Part shown: one piece after another, positions 1 through 7,491 of the stretch
How the letters are laid out: every line of letters begins with the position of its first letter
How positions within the stretch are numbered: the stretch's first letter is position 1
Origin: Oscillospiraceae bacterium
GTDB lineage: Bacteria; Bacillota; Clostridia; Oscillospirales; Acutalibacteraceae
DNA length: 16,150 bases
Direction: 5' to 3'
Assembly (NCBI GenBank): GCA_003499325.1
Contig: DNIP01000078.1
Span: forward strand, 1 to 16,150
Translations under genes and position numbers: made by a program
Notes under the pieces: model-generated
Databases searched by the model: none
What the model saw: the letters and a program-made list of their open reading frames with translations, nothing else
What the model was told of the DNA's origin: nothing

Positions 1-2442
1 CACAGTATTGCCGCAATCGGCGCAAGTATAGGACAATGTCGCCGTGCCGTAGCCATCGCTCCATGACCATGTGGGTGTTGTACCGGATTGGAGCGTGCCG
101 TGTTCGCACTGAACGGTCGTGATGGTGATGGTGGTATCTGCGCTGACCTTGGTGATACGGTAGGTGTTCGCAACGCCTGTATCGGTCGGACCTTTGATAT
201 TTTTATAGGTTCCGTCGGTTACCGAAACGCTGTCTAACGCGTAACCGTCCTTAAGAACGATAGTGAAGTTGACCTGACCGCTGCCGGAGGAGTCAGGCTC
301 TCCGGTATCGCTGCTGCGCGATACGGTCGATCCTGTCGCGGAAACGGATTCGGACGCGCCGGTATAATCCTGCGTTTGATAGACGGTAATAGCGTCAACG
401 CCGCTGTCGCCCGCGAAGGTCACGGTGTAGCCCATGTCGATGATCGCTTCCTGCTCGACGGAATGATCGCAGGCGTCGACAGATACGGTCATGGGGATCG
501 TCTGCTGTTCAGTCGCGCCGCACTTGGTACAGGTGTAGGTCATCATGCCGGTAGATGTGGTGGTCGCCGCGGTCGTAACCGTACCGGAGTTCCAGCTGTG
601 ACTGCGGGAGCCGCCCTTGCACGCCGTTACGTTTGTTGCTGTAGTGATAGAAGGCGTACTGCTCGATACGGAAGTCGGGTAGGAAGCTAAAACGAAGTTG
701 ACCGCCTTAGGCAATGTATAACTGAAAACAACGCTGCCGCTGCTGCCCGCCTTAGTGTTGACGATCCTGCCTGCTGTATAGCTGGTGGTGCTTGAGGTGT
801 ACTTCTGATTGCTGCCGAACCAGCTCGACTGCGCGGAGCCGTCAACGCCTCTGGAGCCTGCCGCAAAGAGCGAAGCGCCTTGGATCGAAATGGTGCCGTC
901 AGCGTCGATCGGAGAATTGTCGCCGCCCGATCTCATACTGAACACTGCCTGGGTGCCGCCGTAGAGGTACAAGCCGCCGTTGGAATCCAGACCGTCGCCG
1001 TCACAGTTGACGTACAGATCGCCGCCGTAGATGTAGATATTATAGTTGCCTGTGGTGGTAGAGCCGCCGCCGGGATTGAAACCGCCGCCACTGCCGGGAC
1101 GTCCTCCGGGGCCGCCGCCGGGGTTAAAGGTATTGCCGCCGCCCGCGCCGGGATCGGTGCCGCTGGTGCTGCCGCCTGCCGCGTTCACGCCGTCGTCGCT
1201 CGCGACAACATACTGACGGCCGGAATAGATGTAGATGGTACCGCCCTCGAGGCCTTCATAAGAGTTGTTGATCGTGATATCGGGATCACGCGTTAAGCCA
1301 TTCTCACTGCCGATCGTCAGAGAAGTGTCGGCGTGCATACCGTCGTCGCCTGTCTGAATGGTGAAGGTGCCGCCTGTCACGGTCACATACGCATCGGAGT
1401 GGACTGCGTCGTCGCCTGTATTCAGTGTAAAGCTGCCGCCTGTGATATTCAATGCAGGTTCAATGCCTGCCTCTTCGGCACGGTCGCCGGACGCCTTCAA
1501 GCCCTTACAGCTGTATTCATCCGCGAGGGTGTCGTTCCACACGCTGTAGCCCTTCCACGTGCGGATATCAAAAGAGCCGCCGTTGATGTTCAGCGCGGTG
1601 TCAGCTTGAATGCCGTCGCCGTCCACGTCAATGTCGAAGGTGCCGCCGTTGATGGTGACGGTGCCTGCCGAGTCGGTGTCGATGACCGTTCCCTCGGTTT
1701 CGTCGGTCGCGTCGGGAGCGCTCTTGATGCCGTCGTTCGCGGCTTTGATGACATAGGTGCCCTGATTGATGACGATACTGCCGTCACAGCCGATACCGTT
1801 GTTGACCGCTGCTCCCGAGGTGGTCGCGCCATAATATTTTGCGTTTCCGCTGACATTGATCGTGCCGCTCTGATTGAAAAACAGCTCGGCTGTCGAGCCG
1901 CCCTTGATACCGTTCTTCGCGTTGGCGACAACATTCAGATCTCCATCGCCGCAGAAGGTCACCGAGGAGCCGCTCTTGACCTTGATTGCCGCGCCCTCAA
2001 AGGCTTCGGCTACGGTCGTATCGGTCGAGGTCTCGTTCGCGGGATCCTCGTTATCGGTGAGGGTAGAGGTACCCTCGAGGTGGATGTTGACCGTCGCAGA
2101 CTTTTTGACGACGATCGGCGCGGTCGTCGAGGACGAGAGCGTCAGGTTATCGAGAATGAGCGTGACGTTGCTCAGCCCCTTGCTGACGATGATCGCGCCC
2201 TCGGTGCAGGTGCCGCCGATACGGTAGGTGCCCGCCGTCGTGATCGTCAGCGTGGTGCCGTCGATGGCGTAGCCGCTGCCCGCTTGGGTCTCGGTGATAC
2301 CGCTGTTTGATAAGGTCAGCACAGCGCTCTGCTCCGCAACAGCAGCAGTATCAGTTGTATCAACCGATGCCGCCATAGCCGGAACGGTAAGGGTGAGTAC
2401 CAGCATGAGCGCCAGTATTACGGATAAGATTTTTCGTGTCAT
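1..2442 (-). CDS. Secreted Cthe_2159-type carbohydrate-binding beta-helix protein (3' end outside window)
   Basis: The reading frame is open from ATG 2442-2440 to the window edge (814 codons, no stop), so the C-terminus is missing. The start is set by AAAGGAG a few bases upstream. Residues 1-24 are a signal peptide (MTRK, hydrophobic core, cleavage near AMA). Residues from about 35 match the Cthe_2159 family: a short domain of the GTYRIGG...GAIIVSKG...VTLILDNL type, then repeated beta-helix turns carrying acidic DG motifs (KNGIKGG, NDGIKSA, DGDGIQAD, GDDAVHSD, GDDGMHAD, DDGVNAA, DGDGLDSN). A Gly/Pro-rich loop lies near residues 420-465. From about residue 600 there are modules with Cys pairs (YTCTKCGAT, YTCADCGNT) resembling cell-surface repeat modules. 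Family knowledge: Cthe_2159 of Clostridium thermocellum is a calcium-binding beta-helix that binds cellulose and polygalacturonate. The acidic turns may be calcium sites (inference). An anchor or dockerin could lie beyond the edge. Confidence 0.85.
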   Translation of the reverse strand, partial: MTRKILSVILALMLVLTLTVPAMAASVDTTDTAAVAEQSAVLTLSNSGITETQAGSGYAIDGTTLTITTAGTYRIGGTCTEGAIIVSKGLSNVTLILDNLTLSSSTTAPIVVKKSATVNIHLEGTSTLTDNEDPANETSTDTTVAEAFEGAAIKVKSGSSVTFCGDGDLNVVANAKNGIKGGSTAELFFNQSGTINVSGNAKYYGATTSGAAVNNGIGCDGSIVINQGTYVIKAANDGIKSAPDATDETEGTVIDTDSAGTVTINGGTFDIDVDGDGIQADTALNINGGSFDIRTWKGYSVWNDTLADEYSCKGLKASGDRAEEAGIEPALNITGGSFTLNTGDDAVHSDAYVTVTGGTFTIQTGDDGMHADTSLTIGSENGLTRDPDITINNSYEGLEGGTIYIYSGRQYVVASDDGVNAAGGSTSGTDPGAGGGNTFNPGGGPGGRPGSGGGFNPGGGSTTTGNYNIYIYGGDLYVNCDGDGLDSNGGLYLYGGTQAVFSMRSGGDNSPIDADGTISIQGASLFAAGSRGVDGSAQSSWFGSNQKYTSSTTSYTAGRIVNTKAGSSGSVVFSYTLPKAVNFVLASYPTSVSSSTPSITTATNVTACKGGSRSHSWNSGTVTTAATTTSTGMMTYTCTKCGATEQQTIPMTVSVDACDHSVEQEAIIDMGYTVTFAGDSGVDAITVYQTQDYTGASESVSATGSTVSRSSDTGEPDSSGSGQVNFTIVLKDGYALDSVSVTDGTYKNIKGPTDTGVANTYRITKVSADTTITITTVQCEHGTLQSGTTPTWSWSDGYGTATLSYTCADCGNTV

Positions 2443-2495
2443 AGTGAATCTCCTTTCATTTAGTTGAACTATGGTCCGTTCGGGATTCCATTTTC

Positions 2496-2524
2496 ATCAT
2501 ACATATAATAAAAAGGAGTTGCAA
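2496..2524 (-). promoter_or_regulatory. Sigma-A-type promoter of the carbohydrate-binding protein gene
   Basis: On the minus strand TTGCAA (2524-2519) is followed after exactly 17 bp by TATGAT (2501-2496). The start codon is about 54 bp further on, giving a leader of roughly 45 nt with a good ribosome binding site. The gene is therefore expressed separately from the radical SAM gene that precedes it. Confidence 0.7.
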
Positions 2525-2538
2525 TAATTCTCACAAAG

Positions 2539-2555
2539 CTTTCAGATATCTTTCA
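2539..2555 (-). promoter_or_regulatory. Tandem hexamer just upstream of the -35 box
   Basis: TGAAAG occurs twice on the minus strand (2555-2550 and 2544-2539), start to start 11 bp, and the pair ends 14 bp upstream of the -35 box. Same-face hexamers spaced by one helical turn next to a -35 element are the usual layout of OmpR/PhoB-type response regulator sites. No candidate regulator is in the window, so this is a suggestion only. Confidence 0.35.
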
Positions 2556-2640
2556 CACAACCGTCACATTAGAGGTTTTTTTGATAAATTTCTATCCGAC
2601 CCCTGTTTTGACCCCGCGACCTCCGTATAGATCTGAAAAA

Positions 2641-3525
2641 CTATTGATTCTTCTTTGCTGATTTCTTTACTTCCTCATGGAAGAAGTAATTGACCACGAC
2701 AGGCGGCTCGCCGAAGTCGGAGCGCTTGCTGTCGTCGTCGCGGAGATACGGCAAATGGTTCTTTTCGGTAAATTCCTTCATCTCTTCATCGAGAGCATAC
2801 CAGTAGGAGCGATCCTTGTAGGTGTAGATCTCCTTATATAAGCCATCCAGCTCGGGGCGATTCTCATGGATCCAGTTGAGGATCCTTGCGCGGTAGTCGC
2901 CGCGCAGATTCAGGTTTTCCAACCAAACAAGATTGCAGAAATCCTTTGCCGCTGAAATGATCTCCTTCGGGTCGGTGATGCCCGGAAAGATCGGTGAGAT
3001 AAATAATGTCGTCTGTACGCCCGCCTCATAAAACTGCTTCATCGCGTTGAGCCTGCGCTCAATGCTGACGGCTCTGTCCATCTGCTTGCGGAAGCCCTCG
3101 TCCAGCGTATTGATCGACCACGATACGCGCGCGTTCGGGAAGGTTTTGATCAGATCCAAATCTCTCAGCACCAAGTCGGAGCGGGTAGCGATACTGATAT
3201 TCACGCCACTGCCCTGAAGCTGTTCGAGTAATTCTCGGGTGCGGCCGTACTCTTTTTCGCACGGCTGGTATGGGTCGGTAACAGAGCCGATGAACGCCTC
3301 TTTACCCGCGTACTTTTTCGGATTCTTGATGGGCATCCAATACTTTACGTCCACGAAATCGCCCCACGGCTCGGGGTGATTGGTAAAGCGCTTCATAAAG
3401 CTGGCGTAGCAGTATTTACAGCCGTGAACGCAGCCGACATATGGATTGACGGAATAATCCGACACGGGCAGATTGGACTTTGTCATCACGCCCTTTGTTT
3501 CGATCTCCTTGATCACGACGCTCAT
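2641..3525 (-). CDS. SPL-family radical SAM protein
   Basis: This 294-residue protein carries the radical SAM signature CX3CX2C within NPYVGCVHGCKYCYA (Cys32, Cys36, Cys39), the ligands of a [4Fe-4S] cluster that cleaves S-adenosylmethionine. The downstream IATRSDLVLRDLDLI and ISPIFPGITDP stretches are typical of the spore photoproduct lyase-like (SPL, Rv2578c-type) branch. True SplB repairs spore photoproduct in DNA, but most members of this branch have no known substrate, and nothing here shows DNA repair. The ATG at 3525 is chosen over the upstream in-frame ATG at 3546: it follows GGAGG by 7 bases and overlaps the stop of the esterase gene as ATGA. It is the last gene of the four-gene chain. 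I see no intrinsic terminator after it. Confidence 0.85.
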   Translation of the reverse strand: MSVVIKEIETKGVMTKSNLPVSDYSVNPYVGCVHGCKYCYASFMKRFTNHPEPWGDFVDVKYWMPIKNPKKYAGKEAFIGSVTDPYQPCEKEYGRTRELLEQLQGSGVNISIATRSDLVLRDLDLIKTFPNARVSWSINTLDEGFRKQMDRAVSIERRLNAMKQFYEAGVQTTLFISPIFPGITDPKEIISAAKDFCNLVWLENLNLRGDYRARILNWIHENRPELDGLYKEIYTYKDRSYWYALDEEMKEFTEKNHLPYLRDDDSKRSDFGEPPVVVNYFFHEEVKKSAKKNQ

Positions 3526-4193
3526 TTCGATTCCTCCAATATCCATTTGATGCCCTTTGCCGTTCTCAGCGCTCCCTGCTGAAAATGATTGCCCTTGTTC
3601 AGCTCGAATAAAGTGTTGATTCCCTTCTCGGCAAGGTACTTTTCGATGGCTCTTGTGTTGTCCTCCACGGTTTGGAGGATTTTATTTTTTGTATGCGCTT
3701 CTCTGTCACCGAGGGAGAAGTAGATCGTTTTCGGCAGTTTTGCAGCGTCATATTCCATGATATATTCCTTGAAATCAGGGAACCACATCGAGCCCGAGCA
3801 GGAGGCGACCGCCGTGAACAGATCGCACTTTGTAACGGCGTATAATGCGAACAAACCGGCGAGAGAATAGCCCGCGAGCATAATTGACCTCGGCTCAGCG
3901 TTCAACTCGGATTTTACGGCGGTAATGATCTCGTTTAGCAACAGCTCGAGATACTCGTCCGCCTTGCCGCCGCAGGGCGTGTCGTTCTCGCTGATGGGTG
4001 GGATCGGCCACGGCGACATATCGTCGTCCCAGTTCAGCCCGCTGATCTCAACGAGTGTAAAATCGGGACAGCCAAGCTCCTTGCACTTTTTATAGATTTC
4101 GCCGTTGCTTTTCATATAGTTATTGAGAATGATAAGCGGTGCGTCAGTATTCTCTGCTTTAAAAATATTGACTGTCTTTCCTTGGATATTCAT
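3522..4193 (-). CDS. Alpha/beta-hydrolase, putative esterase
   Basis: This 223-residue protein has the nucleophile elbow GYSLAG (residues 108-113, Ser110), a likely acid at Asp163 in SLGDRE and a likely catalytic His203 in KGNHF, in the order expected of an alpha/beta-hydrolase. The layout resembles the esterase D/enterochelin esterase-like group, including a SCSGSMWFP stretch after the nucleophile. There is no signal peptide, so it should act in the cytoplasm. It overlaps the preceding HxlR gene and the following radical SAM gene by ATGA, so it is probably translated in step with them. Behind an adenylation-domain gene it could release or trim an acyl or ester product, but the substrate is not visible. 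Confidence 0.8.
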   Translation of the reverse strand: MNIQGKTVNIFKAENTDAPLIILNNYMKSNGEIYKKCKELGCPDFTLVEISGLNWDDDMSPWPIPPISENDTPCGGKADEYLELLLNEIITAVKSELNAEPRSIMLAGYSLAGLFALYAVTKCDLFTAVASCSGSMWFPDFKEYIMEYDAAKLPKTIYFSLGDREAHTKNKILQTVEDNTRAIEKYLAEKGINTLFELNKGNHFQQGALRTAKGIKWILEESK

Positions 4194-4588
4194 GACTGCT
4201 CCTCTTTATATAGCTCGTTCTCATGTTGAAAGCCCCAGTTCATGATGGCGTAGAATACGGGGATCAGGTCTTTTCCCATCTGTGTTAAGGAGTATTCCAC
4301 ATGAGGCGGAATCTCGTTGAACTGCTCGCGACGTATCAAGCCGTCGCCCTCCAGCTCCCGAAGTGACTTTGTCAGCATGGTGTTGGTGATGCCGGGCAAA
4401 TCCTTTTTCAGCTGACCGAAGCGCACGGTATCATAAATGCACATCTCGTACATCAGCTGTGCCTTCCACTTGCCCTGCAGCATGACGAGCAGGGGGGTTA
4501 CGGGACAATTGCCGTTTTCGGTGACGATGCCCTGCTTTAGCTTGACGAGGTATTCCTCATAGCTCATGTATTCCTTTTGATTACTCAT
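4190..4588 (-). CDS. HxlR-family transcriptional regulator
   Basis: This 132-residue winged-helix protein carries the HxlR core from about residue 28 to 115: CPVTPLLVMLQGKWK, then FGQLKKDLPGITNTMLTKSLRELEGDGLI, then a wing ending in EYSLTQMG. HxlR proteins are small dimeric DNA-binding regulators, often responding to electrophiles or oxidants. Cys28 stands just before the first conserved helix, the position corresponding by eye to the redox-active Cys6 of Bacillus YodB; Cys50 is also present. The start ATG overlaps the stop of the adenylation gene as ATGA. Being second in the operon, it probably regulates its own promoter near 6534-6561 (inference). Confidence 0.88.
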   Translation of the reverse strand: MSNQKEYMSYEEYLVKLKQGIVTENGNCPVTPLLVMLQGKWKAQLMYEMCIYDTVRFGQLKKDLPGITNTMLTKSLRELEGDGLIRREQFNEIPPHVEYSLTQMGKDLIPVFYAIMNWGFQHENELYKEEQS

Positions 4589-6504
4589 AGCTTCATGTAT
4601 CCTTTCATATCCTTGAACCCGAGCTTACGATACATTCGCTCACCGTCCGCCGAGGTTTCAAGGTAGATTTTCTCGATGCTCCGCGCTTTGGCTTCGCCGA
4701 TCAAATGCTCGACCACCCTTGTCGCAATACCCTGATGGCGGTACTCCTGTCGTGTGTAAATACTCATCAAATAGGCGCATTTACCGCCGAGATTATCGGG
4801 CGAGGGCATTTCTTCATAGATACAAATGCCGCCGCAGCCGACGATCTCAGTACCGCTGTACGCAAAGCAGGCGATGTGACCGCCGCTCGGCATTTCGCTT
4901 AAATAATATCGGCGGTTATTCTCACGGATCGTTTCGATCTGTTCCGCTGTCAAAGACTTGAATTCCTCGCTGAAAACATGGCTCAGTACCTCCATGCGCC
5001 AATCGAGCAGCAAATCGAGGTCTTGTATCTTCACGTTTTTCACCTCGACTCTTTTCGGTACAGGCAGGCTGTCCTTATCGAGCTTACCGTTGGCGGTCAG
5101 AGGCAATTTATCGAGCGTCACAAAGAATTCGGGGATCATAAACTCCGTTAAATACATTGTCATATATTCCTTGAGCGCCGTCAAGTCAAAGCGATCATTT
5201 TCGGGAACAATGTAGGCGACCAGATAGGAAAGGTTGCCGCTGTCGGTATAAGGCACCACCGCCGCCTGATGAATGTCGGGATAGCCGAGAATAACGCTCT
5301 GCACCTCGTCGGCTTCCACGCGCTTGCCGAGGATCATCACCTGTGTGTCCTTCCTGCGGACAAAGGCGAGATTGCCGTCGGGCAGGAGATAGCCGAGGTC
5401 GCCGCTGCAATACATTCTCTCGCCGTTGTCGAGGATGACAAAGGCTTTGTTTTCTTCCGCCCTGTCGCCGATATATCCCTGCGATACGCCGCCGCCGAAA
5501 ATACAGATCTCTCCCATTTCGCCGTCCGTCACCTCTTTACCGCCTTCATCCATTATCTTGATGGATGTACCTTGCACAGCTTTGCCGACCGGATAGGTGC
5601 CGTCCTCGAGCGCGTAACCGTTTGAACAGTTATAGTAGGAGGCGCAAACGGTCGTCTCGCTCGGGCCGTAGGTATTATAAACGGTGACTTGATCAACAAG
5701 TTGATCGACATAGCTTTGACGAAGCACATCGCCGCCGCTGATCAAAAGTCGGAGAGAATGCGGAATACTGTCCAAGCCGTTCATCTCTTGTAAAAGATAC
5801 GGAAAGCCGCTGAGCATCGTGACCTTGTTATTGTCGATAAACCTCATTAGCTTTTCAATACTGCTTTTATCGTCATCGGACGGGATCGCAAGCGCCGCGC
5901 CCGACAGCAGCGTCGTGAACACCTCCTCAACAAAGATGTCAAAAGAGCAGACCGAGTATTGCAGCATAATATCGTTTTCAGTAGGATGAAACTCCGCTTG
6001 AAAAGCGTTGACATAATGCAAAAGGTTCTTATGCGTCACGGATACGCCCTTCGGCTTGCCCGTTGAGCCGGAGGTATAGAGGATATACGCGAGGTTGTTT
6101 TCTTCCATATCCTTAGCGGGAAGATCGGCATTTTCATTGATAGTCATGCCGCTGTCAACGATGATTTTCGAAAACGCCTTTCCCATTTCACGATATTTTG
6201 TATTCGTGATGATGCAATCCGCCTGTGCTTCCTCCATCATATACGCGATACGCTCCTGCGGAAAGGACGGCTCAACGGGAATATACGCCGTGCCGCTTTT
6301 CAGCACGGCAAAGATCGCCGCGATCATCTCGACAGAATGATCCATCATCACGCCGATCCTTTTTGCGCCTTTAGGCAGCATAACGGCAATGGTATCGATC
6401 AGCAGATCAAATTCCTTTGCTGTCAAGGCTCTGACTTCATCAAATATGATCGTTTTATCAGGATTCTTTTCGATTGCTTTCTTCAGCGCGTTGTAAACGC
6501 CCAT
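4585..6504 (-). CDS. NRPS-like adenylation domain fused to a GNAT acetyltransferase, no carrier domain
   Basis: The protein has 639 residues. Residues 1 to about 480 form an amino-acid-adenylation domain with core motifs A3 (TSGSTGKPKG, about 144-153), A5 (NTYGPSETT, about 277-285), A7 (YCSGDLGYLLPDG) and A10 (PLTANGKLDK, about 468-477, with the catalytic lysine). Residues 494-639 form a GNAT N-acetyltransferase with the acetyl-CoA loop RHQGIAT and the tail YRKLGFKDMKGYMKL. The usual phosphopantetheine carrier domain (LGG-x-S) between or after them is absent. The ATG at 6504 is chosen because AAGAAGGTGA lies just upstream; the alternative ATG at 6531 overlaps the likely transcription start just after the -10 box. 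It heads the four-gene chain. It may activate an amino or carboxylic acid as the adenylate and N-acylate a product. The substrate is not readable. Confidence 0.88.
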   Translation of the reverse strand: MGVYNALKKAIEKNPDKTIIFDEVRALTAKEFDLLIDTIAVMLPKGAKRIGVMMDHSVEMIAAIFAVLKSGTAYIPVEPSFPQERIAYMMEEAQADCIITNTKYREMGKAFSKIIVDSGMTINENADLPAKDMEENNLAYILYTSGSTGKPKGVSVTHKNLLHYVNAFQAEFHPTENDIMLQYSVCSFDIFVEEVFTTLLSGAALAIPSDDDKSSIEKLMRFIDNNKVTMLSGFPYLLQEMNGLDSIPHSLRLLISGGDVLRQSYVDQLVDQVTVYNTYGPSETTVCASYYNCSNGYALEDGTYPVGKAVQGTSIKIMDEGGKEVTDGEMGEICIFGGGVSQGYIGDRAEENKAFVILDNGERMYCSGDLGYLLPDGNLAFVRRKDTQVMILGKRVEADEVQSVILGYPDIHQAAVVPYTDSGNLSYLVAYIVPENDRFDLTALKEYMTMYLTEFMIPEFFVTLDKLPLTANGKLDKDSLPVPKRVEVKNVKIQDLDLLLDWRMEVLSHVFSEEFKSLTAEQIETIRENNRRYYLSEMPSGGHIACFAYSGTEIVGCGGICIYEEMPSPDNLGGKCAYLMSIYTRQEYRHQGIATRVVEHLIGEAKARSIEKIYLETSADGERMYRKLGFKDMKGYMKL

Positions 6505-6533
6505 TTGAATCACCTTCTTTATTCGGTACATTT

Positions 6534-6561
6534 ATTATACCATATCTAAATAGTGTTTCAA
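6534..6561 (-). promoter_or_regulatory. Promoter of the adenylation-HxlR-esterase-radical SAM operon
   Basis: On the minus strand TTGAAA (6561-6556) is followed after 16 bp by a consensus TATAAT (6539-6534). The -10 box lies 30 bases before the chosen start at 6504, which gives a leader of roughly 20-25 nt holding the AAGAAGGTGA ribosome binding site. Confidence 0.75.
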
Positions 6562-6588
6562 GTACGCAGTTTTTTGTTACATAGTACG
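6561..6588. promoter_or_regulatory. AGTACG direct repeat at the operon promoter, possible HxlR site
   Basis: AGTACG occurs at 6561-6566 and 6583-6588, 22 bp apart (two helical turns), beginning at the -35 box and reaching upstream around a TTTTTT tract. The GTAC cores are self-complementary, so the pair can also be read as a spaced inverted site. The position would suit control by the operon's own HxlR protein. Confidence 0.3.
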
Positions 6589-6658
6589 CTCGGTGATACC
6601 GCTAAATTCATAAGGTCGCTTCATTCTTTTCCGATTATATTAATACTCCACAAAAGGT

Positions 6659-6682
6659 ATCGGCAGGATTGCTCCTGCCGAT
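6659..6682 (-). terminator. Hairpin after the chimeric gene, likely terminator
   Basis: A perfect 10-bp stem (ATCGGCAGGA with TCCTGCCGAT) and a 4-nt loop follow the stop at 6707. Reading on the minus strand it is followed by ACCTTTTG, a weak U-tract. It separates the chimeric gene from the promoter of the next operon. Confidence 0.6.
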
Positions 6683-6706
6683 TATTCATTGATTCATGGC
6701 GCCGGC

Positions 6707-7417
6707 TTAACGAACCGATCCATTCACGATTGCGGCGTACTGCTCCTCGGGGATCATCGGCGAGGTGATCTCTTGCATCAGGCCGTCGCTGATGGCGAGG
6801 CGCTCGGCGAACTGCTTGCCGGCTTCTTTGATCTTCTCCAGTCGCGGCATAGTAACTGTCTGCGCCTCGGGAGCATTGAACATCGGGCTCTCGGGGACGG
6901 TGAGGATGGTGTGATTGTTGGGGAAGCACAGCTTAAACTGCGCGACGGCAGGCTCAAAATTTTGCTTGCTGTTCGGGAAGCCGCAGCCGCAGATCATGAC
7001 ATAATGCAGATGTGTAAAATCACGCTGACCGACATGCTCATAGCGGTCACCGACCTTGTGCATTGCCATACTGCTCAGCGGCAGGGTGCGGTCGAGCAGG
7101 GATTTGAGCGGCGCGGGCATACCGTAGCAGTAGAGCGGATAGCTCCAGATCAGCAGGTCGCTGTCGAGGATCTCGGGATAAAGCGCACTGTATGCGGGCA
7201 GAGCGCCGACAAACGCCTTGCCGAAATACATATCATAGATCGCCGCGCCGACAACCCTCCCGCCATCCATCCAAAGCCCGATAGAGTTTATCAGACCTTT
7301 GTCAAACTCGGGATGCTCCGTCATCCACTCGAACCGCGCCCAATTCCAGTTGATATGGTATTGATTCTCGCGGTTCAGCTCGATCAAAAAGTCGCAGACC
7401 GCTTCATAATCTTTCAT
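6707..7417 (-). CDS. Chimera: N-terminal half of a GNAT acetyltransferase joined to C-terminal part of a flavodoxin-family oxidoreductase
   Basis: The protein has 236 residues. Residues 1 to about 84 (MKDYEAVCDFLIELNREN, HINWNWARFEWM, GLWMDGGRVVGAAIYDMYFG, up to ALYPEIL) look like the first half of a GNAT family acetyltransferase, up to the strand before the acetyl-CoA loop. From about residue 85 (DSDLLIWSYPLYCYGMPAPL) to the end (ICGCGFPN, MIPEEQYAAIVNG) it looks like the second part of an NAD(P)H-dependent FMN reductase of the flavodoxin fold. So the acetyl-CoA loop of one parent and the N-terminal flavin phosphate loop of the other are both missing. The fusion is in frame. The ATG at 7417 has GGAG 8 bases upstream; the in-frame ATG at 7480 lies inside an operator. 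It is probably non-functional for either parent reaction, a deletion product, or an assembly join. Confidence 0.7.
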   Translation of the reverse strand: MKDYEAVCDFLIELNRENQYHINWNWARFEWMTEHPEFDKGLINSIGLWMDGGRVVGAAIYDMYFGKAFVGALPAYSALYPEILDSDLLIWSYPLYCYGMPAPLKSLLDRTLPLSSMAMHKVGDRYEHVGQRDFTHLHYVMICGCGFPNSKQNFEPAVAQFKLCFPNNHTILTVPESPMFNAPEAQTVTMPRLEKIKEAGKQFAERLAISDGLMQEITSPMIPEEQYAAIVNGSVR

Positions 7418-7471
7418 CTTGTTTTCTCCGTTGATCGATCCTTCGTTGCCAAACGTTCCTCCCGGAACAAA

Positions 7472-7489
7472 AGCTAACATTCTTTAGCT
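7472..7489. promoter_or_regulatory. Operator palindrome 1 (AGCTAA-N6-TTAGCT)
   Basis: AGCTAACATTCTTTAGCT is a perfect 6-bp-arm inverted repeat with a 6-bp spacer. It covers the expected transcription start of the chimeric gene, just downstream of the -10 box. Its arms are identical to those of the second palindrome 25 bp away, which points to a dimeric repressor of MarR, TetR, HxlR or XRE type. The neighbouring XRE regulator is one candidate. Confidence 0.7.
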
Positions 7490-7491
7490 TT

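Noticed and set aside
2598..2615. GACCCC direct repeat in the gap before the carbohydrate-binding protein gene
   Set aside because: It is six bases only, far from the promoter boxes and without further symmetry, so chance is likely.
3526..3546. Upstream ATG as the start of the radical SAM gene
   Set aside because: The GGAGG site lies downstream of it, and the ATG at 3525 gives the ATGA overlap seen at the other junctions.
6505..6531. Upstream ATG as the start of the adenylation-GNAT gene
   Set aside because: It lies immediately after the TATAAT box, at or before the transcription start, and has no ribosome binding site of its own.
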